A stretch of DNA of 64,000 bases from an uncultured Phascolarctobacterium sp. (GCF_937920985.1 NZ_CALDXR010000059.1:1-64000); one strand, 5' to 3'. Positions 17,665 to 26,630 are shown, counted from the stretch's first letter. The notes: generated by a model from the sequence alone, not told the origin. Program-made: numbers and translations.

Positions 17665-17693
17665 ATTGTAATATAAATATATCTAAATTGCAA
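17665..17693 (-). promoter_or_regulatory. promoter of the RiPP-like operon
   Basis: TTGCAA (17693-17688), a 17-bp spacer and TACAAT (17670-17665), 28 bp before the peptide start codon. It is the only convincing promoter seen for the 17637-8381 gene series. Confidence 0.7.
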
Positions 17694-17718
17694 TAAGACG
17701 TTGCACACTTTTTAAAGA

Positions 17719-18114
17719 TTAGGATGCATAGATCTTATCCAATTCAAGGTCACATAGTTCATCTGGAGTTTTATATACCAGAATCTTCCTTGGAAGTAAA
17801 TAACACTAACCAGCTATAAACATATTAGCTTCGTAGCTATAATTGTTAATCCTCTTGCCTTTACGAATGAATCTTCTAAGCAAGCCATTATAGCACTCAT
17901 TACTTCCTCTTTCACAAGAACTGTAAGGATGTGCGCAGTATATATTTGTAGAAGTGTCAGTCTCTTTTTGCGAGAGTTCTGCGAATTCACTTCCATTATC
18001 GCTAGTAATTGTCTTAAACACCTGACTGAATTTAGTACCATAGTATTCCTTTAGGTAATCAATGCCTTTGTTAACAGCAAAGGATGTTTTGCCGTGGGAA
18101 GTTTGAGTATTCAA
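17719..18114 (-). pseudogene. IS30-family transposase C-terminal remnant
   Basis: The frame at 18114-17806 encodes TITSDNGSEFAELS, the central Asp motif of the DDE transposase, and CERGSNECYNGLLRRFIRKG with the final Glu region. The end of the protein (LPRKILVYKTPDEL, stop at 17719) continues in another frame, so there is a frameshift near 17806. The N-terminal DNA-binding half is missing and no inverted repeats were found. The remnant lies just upstream of the peptide-operon promoter and marks the right edge of that accessory segment. Confidence 0.8.
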
Positions 18115-18234
18115 TTTTTCAGGTATGTAATTTCATTATACAACAATCCTAATATTAATATAACATATTGTGGTTCTATGTCAAAACTTAGTATGAGTTT
18201 GCATCTTCTGTCCCTCCAAACTAATTATCTTGTT

Positions 18235-18359
18235 AATAGTTTTATATTTTTCTTCAAACAAAAAGTACCACTCCTTATCTCTCACCTTATATTATGCACT
18301 AAAACGGTGTCTCGTGCGGTGCTTTAGATTTTATATATGTGGAATATATTTGACATAAA
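18235..18359. repeat. 125-bp repeat, copy 1 (truncated Xre gene upstream region)
   Basis: Nearly 90 percent identical by eye and equal in length to 29411-29535, same orientation. It includes the first few codons (TTG TTT GAA GAA AAA) of a minus-strand Xre regulator like that at 29219, and the shared promoter TTATGT-17-TATAAA. The rest of the regulator gene is absent here. The IS256-family element begins 36 bp further on. Confidence 0.8.
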
Positions 18360-18395
18360 TGCTGTAAACTTCCTTACTTACCGATAACATATAAT

Positions 18396-19799
18396 AAGTT
18401 GCGCAAATTCAATTCAAAAAGATAGACATAGAGACTACCTTTGCTTACAATTAAGTTACCACACAAAACTTGAAAGAAGGTAGAATCTATGTCTGGTAAC
18501 ATTATACAATTAAACGAGCAATTTATCCACAACGAATTGAAAACTATTGTAAAAAATAGTGTAGAAGAAACTCTCAATGCTCTTTCGGACGCTGAAGCTG
18601 ACAAACTTGTACAAGCTGAACGCTACGCACGTGAGCAAACAAGAAAAGGTTATCGTGCCGGACATTACGAAAGATCATTCTCTACACAAGCTGGTGACGT
18701 TACTTTAAAAGTACCTAAATTAAAGGGTCTCACCTTTGAGTCTGCTATTATTCAGCGTTACCAAAGACGTGAATGCTCTGTGGAAGAAGCCTTGGTAGAA
18801 ATGTATCTTGCCGGCGTTTCTATGCGTCGTGTTGAAAGTATTACAGAGATTCTCTGGGGACAGAAGGTTTCAGCCGGAACCATTAGCAATCTGAATCAAA
18901 AATGCTTTGCTCAAATTGAAGAATGGCGCTCCAGGAAGCTTACAGAAAAGTACCCCTATGTCTTTGTAGACGGTATTTTTCTAAAAAGATGTTGGGGTGG
19001 ATCCTTTGAAAACGCCTCTGTATTAGTTGCTATTGGTGTCACTGAAGATGGATACAGAGAAGTTATAGGTACAGCCGAGGGCCTTAAAGAAGATACCGAA
19101 AGCTGGAAAAATTTCTTTGTATGGCTGAAAAGCCGTGGCTTAGATGGCGTAAAACTTATAATTGGCGATAAAAATTTAGGCATGGTAGAAAGCATAGGTG
19201 AAGTGTTTCCAAATGCCAGATACCAACGCTGCACGGTGCATATGTACCGTAATATAAAACTGTCAAGTAAGTTGCCAAGATGCTCAAAGCAATTCATGCT
19301 CAGGAGAATAAAGCAGCAGCTAAAGAAAAGGCAAAATCAGTAATTTCCAGGTTACGTGAGATGAAACTTAACAAGGCTGCCGACAAACTAGAAAATGGTT
19401 TAGAGGAAACCTTGACCTATATGGATTTTCCGTCAGAGCATTGGCTGCGTATACGTACCAATAACGTTATTGAACGTGTAAACAGAAAAATAAAGCGTCG
19501 CACAAGAGTGATTGGCACGTTTCCTAATGGTGAATCAGCATTGATGCTTGTATGTGCAAGATTGCGTTATATAGCAAGCAATGATTGGGGCCAAAAACGT
19601 TACTTGAAGATGAAACATCTAACAGATATGCTTGCCGAAGAACTGTATTGCGAAGTAAAAATATCTTAAATTCAGCTAACTTAATAAGCAAAGGTATCTC
19701 AAGCAGAAGCTAGTTGATATTTAACGGTGAAGTGCACTAATCGTTAAACTTATATAACTAAACTTCTGCTAGGATGTCTGAAGAAATTTGCGCAAAACT
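18396..19799 (+). mobile_element. IS256-family insertion sequence, degenerate
   Basis: About 1.4 kb, the usual size. Imperfect terminal inverted repeats share the core GCGCAAATT (left 18396-18409, right 19784-19799). It holds one transposase gene, which is frameshifted. I could not identify a clear 8-9 bp target duplication. Confidence 0.7.
18489..19669 (+). pseudogene. IS256-family (mutator-type) transposase, frameshifted
   Basis: The first part (18489-about 19275) has GYRAGHYERSF, CTVHMYRN and the DDE aspartates (FVDGIFLKR, IGDKNLGM). The rest, VAKMLKAIHAQEN to CEVKIS, continues in a different frame from about 19275 to 19669, with NNVIERVNRKIKRR supplying the catalytic Glu. About six residues normally found between YRN and VAKML are also missing, so this is a small deletion with a shift, and the protein is probably inactive. 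Internal frameshifts used for regulation are not typical of this family. Confidence 0.85.
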
Positions 19800-19880
19800 A
19801 TTGACAGTACTCTTACGGAACATTTCTTGCTCTGTCGAGGTTCATCAGTGACGAATAAAACTTCAAAACTTCAAAAAAAT

Positions 19881-19918
19881 CACTCCGTAACCCTTAGTGG
19901 AACGGAGTGTGGAAATAA
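19881..19918 (-). terminator. terminator of the GTPase/nuclease cassette
   Basis: On the minus strand ACTCCGT pairs with ACGGAGT, followed by GATTTTTTTG, right after the nuclease-like gene stop. Confidence 0.8.
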
Positions 19919-19919
19919 A

Positions 19920-21002
19920 TTACAATTCAGTTGATTTATTTGAATTATTTTTTAGATATTCAATAAACAATGAGCATATACAAATATCATTTTCTTTAAA
20001 AGAGAAATACTTGTCTTCTGGATGTAGCTGAGAGATAACTGGTGTTTGCTTTGCATCTAAATCCTGTTGAAAGCATAAAAACGCTTCCGTAAGAGGTCCA
20101 AACATTTTAAGTGCATTTTTAAAATAAAACTTTCCTTTTTCTGATAATCCAGTTTTGTCAATTGTACACTCTTCCCTTGGGTTCAGTATTAATAGATTAA
20201 TCGTCTCCTCTAATTTCCAGATATTTATATCCGTATACTGTTTCCATCTTTTAAATCCACATACAGGTGTGCAAAGAAGCACTGCATCTACTCGTTCATA
20301 ATTTGATTTTATATAACTGTTAGAAGTAAAAGCGCCATTATCGCCCAAGAGATAGCCATACCATTCATCTAAATCTTGAGTGGTTTCAAGTGTAATGACT
20401 AAAATATTGAAATAGTTATCACCAAACGGAAACTTTTTTTGTGAATGTTCTAAGTAATCTTTAAGCTTGTTGTCTAATCTCGGAACGGCTTCTATTCCTG
20501 AATATTGACTGTTTTGCAAAGACGGCATCAAAACCTGCGTCAAGTTATTTATTATGCTTTTATAATTAAACTCATCAGGTATACGTTCGGCAAAAGATAG
20601 TTTTAATGTGTCATGAGATTCAATTCCCATGCGTTTACACATATTAGGGCATTTTACTTCAATGTTTATGGTTTTTCCGTTATAATCAGATGCACATTCT
20701 GGATTATAACCCCCATTATATTTAGGTTCATATTTAAAACTATCTGACAAACAGCATTTTCTCATTACATAATATATGACCGACAATTCACACATACACT
20801 GTAGATAAGACTGCTCATCTTGTGAACTACCAGAAAGTATTTTCTTCTCGATATCACTATATTGAGATTTTGATAATTTTGCTTTGAAATAATCCATCAT
20901 CTCTATAAAATCAGAATAGAAACGATGATTAGTATTATATGCATCCGTCAATGGATAGCCGCTGTTTCCGTTTTTAATGCTGTCAAATAACGATGTCTTC
21001 AC
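19920..21002 (-). CDS. putative PD-(D/E)XK-type nuclease
   Basis: 360 residues. Residues 100-119 read NPECASDYNGKTINIEVKCP: an Asp (106) in one strand and E-V-K (115-117) in the next, the spacing of a PD-(D/E)XK active site, preceded by a helix glutamate (CELSVIYYVM, E72). The family cuts or binds nucleic acid. The rest is not recognisable by eye. The gene ends the five-gene cassette, 42 nt after the third GTPase, and is followed by a terminator. A restriction or abortive effector role is inferred from context. Confidence 0.6.
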   Translation of the reverse strand: MKTSLFDSIKNGNSGYPLTDAYNTNHRFYSDFIEMMDYFKAKLSKSQYSDIEKKILSGSSQDEQSYLQCMCELSVIYYVMRKCCLSDSFKYEPKYNGGYNPECASDYNGKTINIEVKCPNMCKRMGIESHDTLKLSFAERIPDEFNYKSIINNLTQVLMPSLQNSQYSGIEAVPRLDNKLKDYLEHSQKKFPFGDNYFNILVITLETTQDLDEWYGYLLGDNGAFTSNSYIKSNYERVDAVLLCTPVCGFKRWKQYTDINIWKLEETINLLILNPREECTIDKTGLSEKGKFYFKNALKMFGPLTEAFLCFQQDLDAKQTPVISQLHPEDKYFSFKENDICICSLFIEYLKNNSNKSTEL

Positions 21003-21044
21003 CCAATCACTCCCTTCCTCTTAAATTTATAATTGCAAACAGCA

Positions 21045-21992
21045 TTAATCCACCAATCCACCTAAAAATCCCAAGACCGCACCTACGGCGGCACCTACTA
21101 CCGGTCCAATGACAGGAATTAATCTACCAACAGTTGCCCCAGCTACAGCGCCTTTTGCAGCCCCAGCAAGTGCTTTTGACAAGGAACCTTTTATTTCTTG
21201 CTGAATTTCAACATTATAGTCTTCGATTTCATCGTTCTTTTTCCAGATCTCTGGGTTTTTATTTAAGCTGTCTGTAAACAAAAAGCGCTTGTTTTCTGGC
21301 ATTCCTCGCAACATTGTCAGCAACAGCTTAGAAATATTGTAGTGATGCAAAGCAGAGTAATATATTGGTTGTGTAGAAATTCCAGTAGACTCCATAATTC
21401 TGTTTTTTACCGAGAGAACCTTTTCATTTAAAAAGGAAACCAATTGTTCTTCCGGTTGTTTTACATCATAATTCCAGTAACGTCCTTTGAGTGCCATATC
21501 ACATTGATTAATTGCAATAATAATACGCTTGGTATCCCCAATGAACGGTACAATGACATTTTCAATTACTTCATACGCAGTTTTCATATCTCGATTTGAG
21601 CCGTCAATAAGAACAACCACCTCATCCACGACCAACTGACCGTTATTATCTTTGGCTTTCAACGCATTTGCAATTTCAACTGCATATCGTTTATCTTTTT
21701 CAGGATTGTCTCCCAAACCAGGGGTATCCCATAAAACCATGTTGTCAATTTCAAATTTCTGGATGGTTGCTGTTTCAGGGTCAACACTATACCCAACCTT
21801 CGCAACCTCAGTATTAAAAATCGCATTGATCGTTGAACTTTTCCCAACACCAGTTGCTCCAACAAACAAAATATTTAGTTTTTGTTGTTTTAATTGTTCA
21901 ATATTTTTCAGCAGAATATCTCTATCTGATATTACTTGATTATTATCGGCTTCAATTTCACTTGAGATAGACTCTAAAATACTATTTCTCAT
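21045..21992 (-). CDS. GTPase with C-terminal glycine-zipper segment
   Basis: 315 residues. P-loop GATGVGKSS (45-53), DTPGLGDN (G3) and INQCD (G4), then a KGRYWN motif shared with the two neighbouring GTPases. The family resembles YfjP/COG3596-type Era-like GTPases. The last ~45 residues are a glycine-rich hydrophobic hairpin (GAVAGATVGRLIPVIGPVVG and onward), which suggests membrane insertion or oligomerisation. It lies 11 nt after the second GTPase. Function unknown; likely the membrane-acting member of the cassette. Confidence 0.8.
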   Translation of the reverse strand: MRNSILESISSEIEADNNQVISDRDILLKNIEQLKQQKLNILFVGATGVGKSSTINAIFNTEVAKVGYSVDPETATIQKFEIDNMVLWDTPGLGDNPEKDKRYAVEIANALKAKDNNGQLVVDEVVVLIDGSNRDMKTAYEVIENVIVPFIGDTKRIIIAINQCDMALKGRYWNYDVKQPEEQLVSFLNEKVLSVKNRIMESTGISTQPIYYSALHHYNISKLLLTMLRGMPENKRFLFTDSLNKNPEIWKKNDEIEDYNVEIQQEIKGSLSKALAGAAKGAVAGATVGRLIPVIGPVVGAAVGAVLGFLGGLVD

Positions 21993-22003
21993 GCAATATC
22001 CTC

Positions 22004-22696
22004 CTATTTTATCAATGGTCTTCTTTGAGGTGGCATATGATCAATAATAAAATCAAACACTGCTTGAACATTCCACCCATATTCAGCAGAATAATACACC
22101 GGTTTCATAATATTAATTCCTGTAGCTTCTCGTACTCTTTTCTGAATAGACATTGCCTGTTCCTCAAGAAAGGTAATCAATTGTGAATCTGGTGTTCGAG
22201 TAGAATGATTCCAATGTCGACCTTTCATAGCCACATCAGCTTGATTAATGATTACGAAAATCCTTTCTTTTTGGATATTGGGAACGACGACTTCATTGAG
22301 TAAAGTATATGTTGTACCCATATCCCTATTAGAACCCTCCACAATAACAATAACCATATCAATAAAACCGTATGTTATTCCATCAACAGAATAAGTTTTA
22401 TACAGTAGCTCTGTCATTTTCTTTTTATGAATTTGGTCTATAGCAACACCATCACCCAATCCAGGTGTATCCCATACTCGAAAAAAATCATTCAATTTGT
22501 ATGCATCCAGTTCCATAGTTTCAGGGTCGACACCATCGCCAACTTTAGCAACAGTTCTTTGAAAAAATGCGTTTAAAGTGGTTGACTTTCCAGCTCCAGT
22601 AACTCCAGTGACCATTACGTCAAGTGGTCGTATCTGCATTTTTCGTAAATTATCATCAATATCGGTTGTTCTATAAGTGCTGAAATTTATTGCCAT
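22004..22696 (-). CDS. small GTPase of the cassette
   Basis: 230 residues, a minimal G domain: GVTGAGKST (31-39), DTPGLGDG (near 76), INQADVAMKGRHWN (near 150). It lacks the C-terminal additions of its two paralogues. Its start overlaps the previous gene by 10 nt, so it is translationally coupled to it. Tandem paralogy suggests the three form a hetero-oligomer. Confidence 0.85.
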   Translation of the reverse strand: MAINFSTYRTTDIDDNLRKMQIRPLDVMVTGVTGAGKSTTLNAFFQRTVAKVGDGVDPETMELDAYKLNDFFRVWDTPGLGDGVAIDQIHKKKMTELLYKTYSVDGITYGFIDMVIVIVEGSNRDMGTTYTLLNEVVVPNIQKERIFVIINQADVAMKGRHWNHSTRTPDSQLITFLEEQAMSIQKRVREATGINIMKPVYYSAEYGWNVQAVFDFIIDHMPPQRRPLIK

Positions 22697-24036
22697 TTTC
22701 TCTGCTCCTCATACAAATACTCCATCATCTCAACATACAAGTCCTTGCATTTTTCATTTTCGCCCACCTCGATGTACCCCAAACATTTTGCAAGATAATT
22801 ATCATTAAGATGACGATATATTTCTGTACGATTTTTCTGATTGTTTATCAACTCAACAACCGCAGGAGCTGTCTTGTAATACCTATCAATAAGCTCTTTT
22901 CCGTCTGGTTGATTAATGAGCCAATTATCTCGGAAACCTCTAAATGCTGTCAGTTCATAACAATCATCAGGTTTTCCGTATTCTTCGCAAATAGCGGTTG
23001 TAATGTAGCAACCACCGCCACCACCACTACTTCTACTTCCGCCACCAAAAATTTTACCTACTGCTTTTACCACACCAACAACAGTTCCAACAACACCACC
23101 GATAGCACGTCCTGCGGCTTCTCCTGCACCACCAAATATTGAGCCGATGGCTCCTCCGACATCAGCACCTTGAGTCGCACAGTCAGTAACTGTTTCGCCA
23201 AGTTCTTCCAAAATTCCCTTGCGATAATCCTTTAAATCGTCATTGTCTTTCCACATTTCCTCACTACGATTAATGTTTTCGACAAAGGACAGTCTCTTCT
23301 CCTTTGGAGTAAACTTGATGATATAATACAACAATTTTGAAAGGTTATATGGTCTGCATTGTTCCATACCTTCTTCTTTAAATCCAGCACTGTAATAAAT
23401 TGGTGTGACATCAATCCCAGTACCTTCTTTAATTCGTTTTTGAACAGATACTACCTTATCTTCAAGGAATTTAATCAACGGAGGCTCGGGTTTATTTTCC
23501 TCATAGTTCCAATATCTTCCTTTCATCGCCACATCAGCCTGATTAATAGCAATAAGGATTCTGCCTTCTTTATCTTCACCTAAATTAGGTACAATAACGC
23601 TGTTAATCAATTCATACGATGTGCCTAAGTCTCTTGTACTTCCATCCAAAATAACAAGAACTAAGTCAATCAACAGATTTCCATTTTCATCACGCTCATT
23701 CAGTTTTTTGATGATATTTTTTGCATGACGATTATCCGCTTCTTTCCCATCACCAAGTCCCGGACTATCCCACAATACCAGATTGTCCAAATCATAACGT
23801 GTAATTTCCATAGTTTCAGGATCTACACCCACACCGACTTTAGCAACTTCAGTATTAAATAATGCATTTATAGTTGAACTCTTTCCGCATCCCGTAGCAC
23901 CAGTAATCATAAGATTGATTTTTTGCTGCTTAAGATGCAGGAAATTTTTCATCAATTTATTCTTTTCTGAATCTGGAATATCTGCATTCATAATGTCAGA
24001 TTCCATTGCATCTAAAAATTTTTTCTTGTTTTCCAT
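22687..24036 (-). CDS. GTPase with glycine-rich linker and CFI-box-type C-terminal domain
   Basis: 449 residues. P-loop GATGCGKSS (46-54), DSPGLGDG (90-97), NQAD (165-168). Residues 285-345 are very glycine-rich and hydrophobic (GGAIGSIFGGAGEAAGRAIG), then GGGGGCYITTAICEEYGKP opens a ~105-residue domain that matches what I know as the CFI-box-CTERM type. The start follows AAGGAGAGGG. It is the largest of three tandem paralogues and heads the GTPase series after the HTH gene. Exact action unknown; membrane association is suggested by the Gly-rich segment. Confidence 0.8.
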   Translation of the reverse strand: MENKKKFLDAMESDIMNADIPDSEKNKLMKNFLHLKQQKINLMITGATGCGKSSTINALFNTEVAKVGVGVDPETMEITRYDLDNLVLWDSPGLGDGKEADNRHAKNIIKKLNERDENGNLLIDLVLVILDGSTRDLGTSYELINSVIVPNLGEDKEGRILIAINQADVAMKGRYWNYEENKPEPPLIKFLEDKVVSVQKRIKEGTGIDVTPIYYSAGFKEEGMEQCRPYNLSKLLYYIIKFTPKEKRLSFVENINRSEEMWKDNDDLKDYRKGILEELGETVTDCATQGADVGGAIGSIFGGAGEAAGRAIGGVVGTVVGVVKAVGKIFGGGSRSSGGGGGCYITTAICEEYGKPDDCYELTAFRGFRDNWLINQPDGKELIDRYYKTAPAVVELINNQKNRTEIYRHLNDNYLAKCLGYIEVGENEKCKDLYVEMMEYLYEEQRKWQ

Positions 24037-24094
24037 AAGACCCTCTCCTTATACACTTTTACATAATTATATCCTGCAGCAGTGACACATACTG

Positions 24095-24313
24095 TCATTC
24101 CAAGCTATTTTCTTCTTTTTTTCGCCAATTCCTATACTCGCCAGTGGTAATTCTACTGTCTTCTGTTTTTTCCGCATCTGCAGGTATAGCCCAATCACGT
24201 CCAAACTTTACTGCTCCCGGAATTTTATCCCGAGAATACATCACTTGAACTCGCCTTGGTGTTATACCCCATTTTTCAGCTATGTTTTTTATTGTGGTAT
24301 AACCCTCAATCAT
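24095..24313 (-). CDS. small helix-turn-helix DNA-binding protein
   Basis: 72 residues. TTIKNIAEKWGITPRRVQVM followed by PGAVKFGRDWAIPAD is the compact MerR/excisionase-like HTH_17 fold. The ATG at 24313 has GCGAGGTAG 6 nt upstream; the longer open frame has no ribosome site. It is 58 nt before the GTPase genes and downstream of two promoters, so it is probably the cassette's own regulator. Confidence 0.8.
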   Translation of the reverse strand: MIEGYTTIKNIAEKWGITPRRVQVMYSRDKIPGAVKFGRDWAIPADAEKTEDSRITTGEYRNWRKKEENSLE

Positions 24314-24348
24314 TTTATCTACCTCGCTTAAAAGCAAAAAAGCACTGC

Positions 24349-24376
24349 CATATATTTCGGCAATTCTTACTGTCAA
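24349..24376 (-). promoter_or_regulatory. proximal promoter of the GTPase cassette
   Basis: TTGACA (24376-24371), a 16-bp spacer and TATATG (24354-24349), about 36 bp before the HTH gene. Confidence 0.5.
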
Positions 24377-24454
24377 CGTGCAACTGGCTGCCATTTTACA
24401 GGCCCTATAGTTTTGCGTCATGGATTTTCATCCACTTTGCCAAGATATAAACAC

Positions 24455-24483
24455 ATTATATACCTTTAGGCGAACTTTATCAA
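24455..24483 (-). promoter_or_regulatory. distal promoter of the GTPase cassette
   Basis: TTGATA (24483-24478), a 17-bp spacer and TATAAT (24460-24455). It would give a leader of about 135 nt before the HTH gene. The remaining stretch to 24673 shows no gene. Confidence 0.65.
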
Positions 24484-24673
24484 TGCAAGTCGAATAATTT
24501 CAGCACAGTTCATAGCATTTGAAGGTCAAGATTATATGAGATGACCAATCCATAACTTATGCACTATTATGTTCATTTCTCCGCTCACACATTCTATCAC
24601 AATTTTTCATCTGTGATGCAGTCGCTACCTTATGCGAATATCGTTTAACATTGTATTACTGTGTCACTTAAAT

Positions 24674-25075
24674 TCAAACACCAACCAAACACCATGACCC
24701 TTTGGAAAGTGCCGTATTTACCGCATTTATCGGCATTTTTGCCGTATAGAAGTCTTTCTTTTCATAAGCAGCTAAAGGAAAAGCAGGCGTGCTAACGTTA
24801 TAACACAAATAAACAAGATTTGCATCCCGTAGCCACTTAATGCTATTTTCAAATTTACGAGCCGTTCCCTTTTTCTCTACAACAGAGAACTGAAATTTTT
24901 TGTTTTCTTTAGCCAACTGCTTAGGAATAGAAAAATAGCAATTTTTTACCTTAGGCTTCTCTGTATTGCTGGCATATTTAGAAACGTCCTCCTGATAACT
25001 GGCAAGTATTTTCTCCTGTTCTTGCTGTACACAGCAACAAAATTCTGCATTGAAGTAATCAATATTGAACGCTTA
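24674..25075 (-). pseudogene. remnant of an AAA ATPase with DUF4143-like C-terminus
   Basis: Reading back from the stop at 24674 in one frame gives QEKILASYQEDVSKY, FSIPKQLAKENKKFQFS and FENSIKWLRDANLVYLCYN. This is the conserved middle of the AAA_14/DUF4143 ATPase family, which normally ends in an FKxYxxDxGLL element; here it is replaced by a short unrelated tail. The frame is closed by a stop near 25078, so the ATPase domain itself is missing. It overlaps, out of frame, the end of the small gene at 24946-25278. Confidence 0.65.
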
Positions 25076-25278
25076 CGGTTGGAAAGCTTTTTCATAGCAT
25101 TATCTGCTGCCTGCTTCTTTGCTTCCACCAGCCTGTGAGCTTCTTGCTCCATCGCAAAAGCTTTAGCATAACGCTTTCTCGTCCTGCTATCTATCTGCAT
25201 TGATTTTTCTGCGCCATAAAGGCCGCTGCCCAAAACTGCCCCAAGTACCAGTCCGATCATATCATCTGCCCCCTTCAT
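24946..25278 (-). CDS. small protein with N-terminal membrane helix (3' end probably recombined)
   Basis: 110 residues. A short glycine-rich hydrophobic helix (MIGLVLGAVLGSGLYGAEKS) is followed by a basic, helical region (KRYAKAFAMEQEAHRLVEAK). The start overlaps the stop of the HNH-like gene (ATGA-type), so the two are coupled. The last ~40 codons overlap ATPase-remnant sequence read in another frame, so the natural C-terminus was probably lost. It could be an accessory or immunity partner of the upstream protein; not recognised. Confidence 0.5.
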   Translation of the reverse strand: MKGADDMIGLVLGAVLGSGLYGAEKSMQIDSRTRKRYAKAFAMEQEAHRLVEAKKQAADNAMKKLSNRKRSILITSMQNFVAVYSKNRRKYLPVIRRTFLNMPAIQRSLR

Positions 25279-26630
25279 AATGTCAGCACCGCATCTTTAT
25301 CGTCAAAAAAACTATTAAACTCCTCCAGTGACTGAAAAGCACATTTTTTGTTAAACACCGCCAGAATATTATTCAGGCCTTGGGTAATCGCTTTTTCATC
25401 TACTGCATAAACTCCCTGCATAACAAGCTCAAAGCCACCGTCAAAGGCCGCTGTCATATATGCAGCTTTTGCTTTATTGTATTCATCAATACGCTGCTTT
25501 TGCTGCGCCAGACTTTGCAGCGCAGTATTAATAATATGCTTAAATTCCGCCTGACGTTTTTTATCCAGCCTGCGTTCCATCTGATATTTAGTGACCGCTC
25601 TGGTTATTTCCCCCACAACCAGGGAAGTAACCACTGCCGCCACCGGTCCGCCCAAGGCAAACGCCATATTCGCTGCCAATACACCGGCAGTACCGCAAAC
25701 AATTTGCGCAGAGCATTCTTCGCCGCTGATATTGCCATCTAAATAGTTCGCCACAATGCCACCTATTTCTACAGCCATCGTCAGCTGCATAATCGGCAAA
25801 TTTTTTCCTGCTAGCTTGGCAAAATCCTTTGCCCCAGCCTTTTTCGCTACTGCGACAACGCCATCCTGTACTACCGAAATACTGGCAGCACTGCCAAAGC
25901 TCCTTACAGTATCCTTCCCGACATTTTTTACAGCCTGCTTAATGTCCTGTTCACCTTTCACCACGCCCACAAGGTTGGTCAAGCTGGAAACAGTTGCAGT
26001 TACAAAGGCTGCTTCACTGCCGGCAGCAGTTGCCTTCTTGACCGATGGCGCAACTGCATCCAACTTAGAACTGATAACTTTGCTGTTTTTTATTTCATTA
26101 ACCGTATTTTCTATTTTATACTTAGTCGCCTGTGTCCGTATATGCGCCTCTGCCTTCACTTCTTCTTTCAGCATATTAACGCTCGTCACAGCATCCGGGC
26201 AGTCAACAGCTTTTTTATTTGTCTTGAAGATTTTCTTGCCAAATAAAGTCTCTGATACATCATTAATTTGCGCAGCGCCTGCTTCAGTATATTTTTTTGC
26301 TATATACTCATGGTTATTCAGCGCACCCTTGGACTTGTTCAGCGAAGCATTGGTATTAGCAAGGTTTGCATCAGCATTAGCCATTGTTCTTATCTGCTCC
26401 GGCGTCAAATCAGAACCATAACGCCTGATTTGCTCATCTAACGGAACAATGTGGTCAACGTTTGATTGCTTTTCATTAATATGCTTATTAGCATTATAAA
26501 AAATTCTCTTACCCGTATATTCGTCAGTTATACTTTTTTTATTGCCAAAGGATCTGTTTTTATAGCTGTCAGCCGCATTGTTGCGTCTGTTAATATCATC
26601 TACCTGACTACGCTTTATCTTATCACTCAT
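25275..26630 (-). CDS. HNH-like nuclease-domain protein with hydrophobic glycine-rich segments
   Basis: 451 residues. The N-terminus has DEYTGKRIFY and NVDHIVPLDEQIRRYGSDL followed by NADANLANTNASLNKSKGA, an HNH-type ββα metal site (His60 with downstream Asn). Residues about 190-350 have hydrophobic, Ala/Gly-rich stretches (CGTAGVLAANMAFALGGPVA) as in pore- or membrane-associated effector proteins. No signal peptide. It might be a toxin-like effector or a phage-derived nuclease. A small coupled gene follows; whether it is immunity is unknown. Confidence 0.5.
   Translation of the reverse strand: MSDKIKRSQVDDINRRNNAADSYKNRSFGNKKSITDEYTGKRIFYNANKHINEKQSNVDHIVPLDEQIRRYGSDLTPEQIRTMANADANLANTNASLNKSKGALNNHEYIAKKYTEAGAAQINDVSETLFGKKIFKTNKKAVDCPDAVTSVNMLKEEVKAEAHIRTQATKYKIENTVNEIKNSKVISSKLDAVAPSVKKATAAGSEAAFVTATVSSLTNLVGVVKGEQDIKQAVKNVGKDTVRSFGSAASISVVQDGVVAVAKKAGAKDFAKLAGKNLPIMQLTMAVEIGGIVANYLDGNISGEECSAQIVCGTAGVLAANMAFALGGPVAAVVTSLVVGEITRAVTKYQMERRLDKKRQAEFKHIINTALQSLAQQKQRIDEYNKAKAAYMTAAFDGGFELVMQGVYAVDEKAITQGLNNILAVFNKKCAFQSLEEFNSFFDDKDAVLTL

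Noticed and set aside
18489..19669. Programmed frameshift in the IS256-type transposase
   Set aside because: The break also lacks about six conserved residues and shows no slippery heptamer, so simple decay is more likely.
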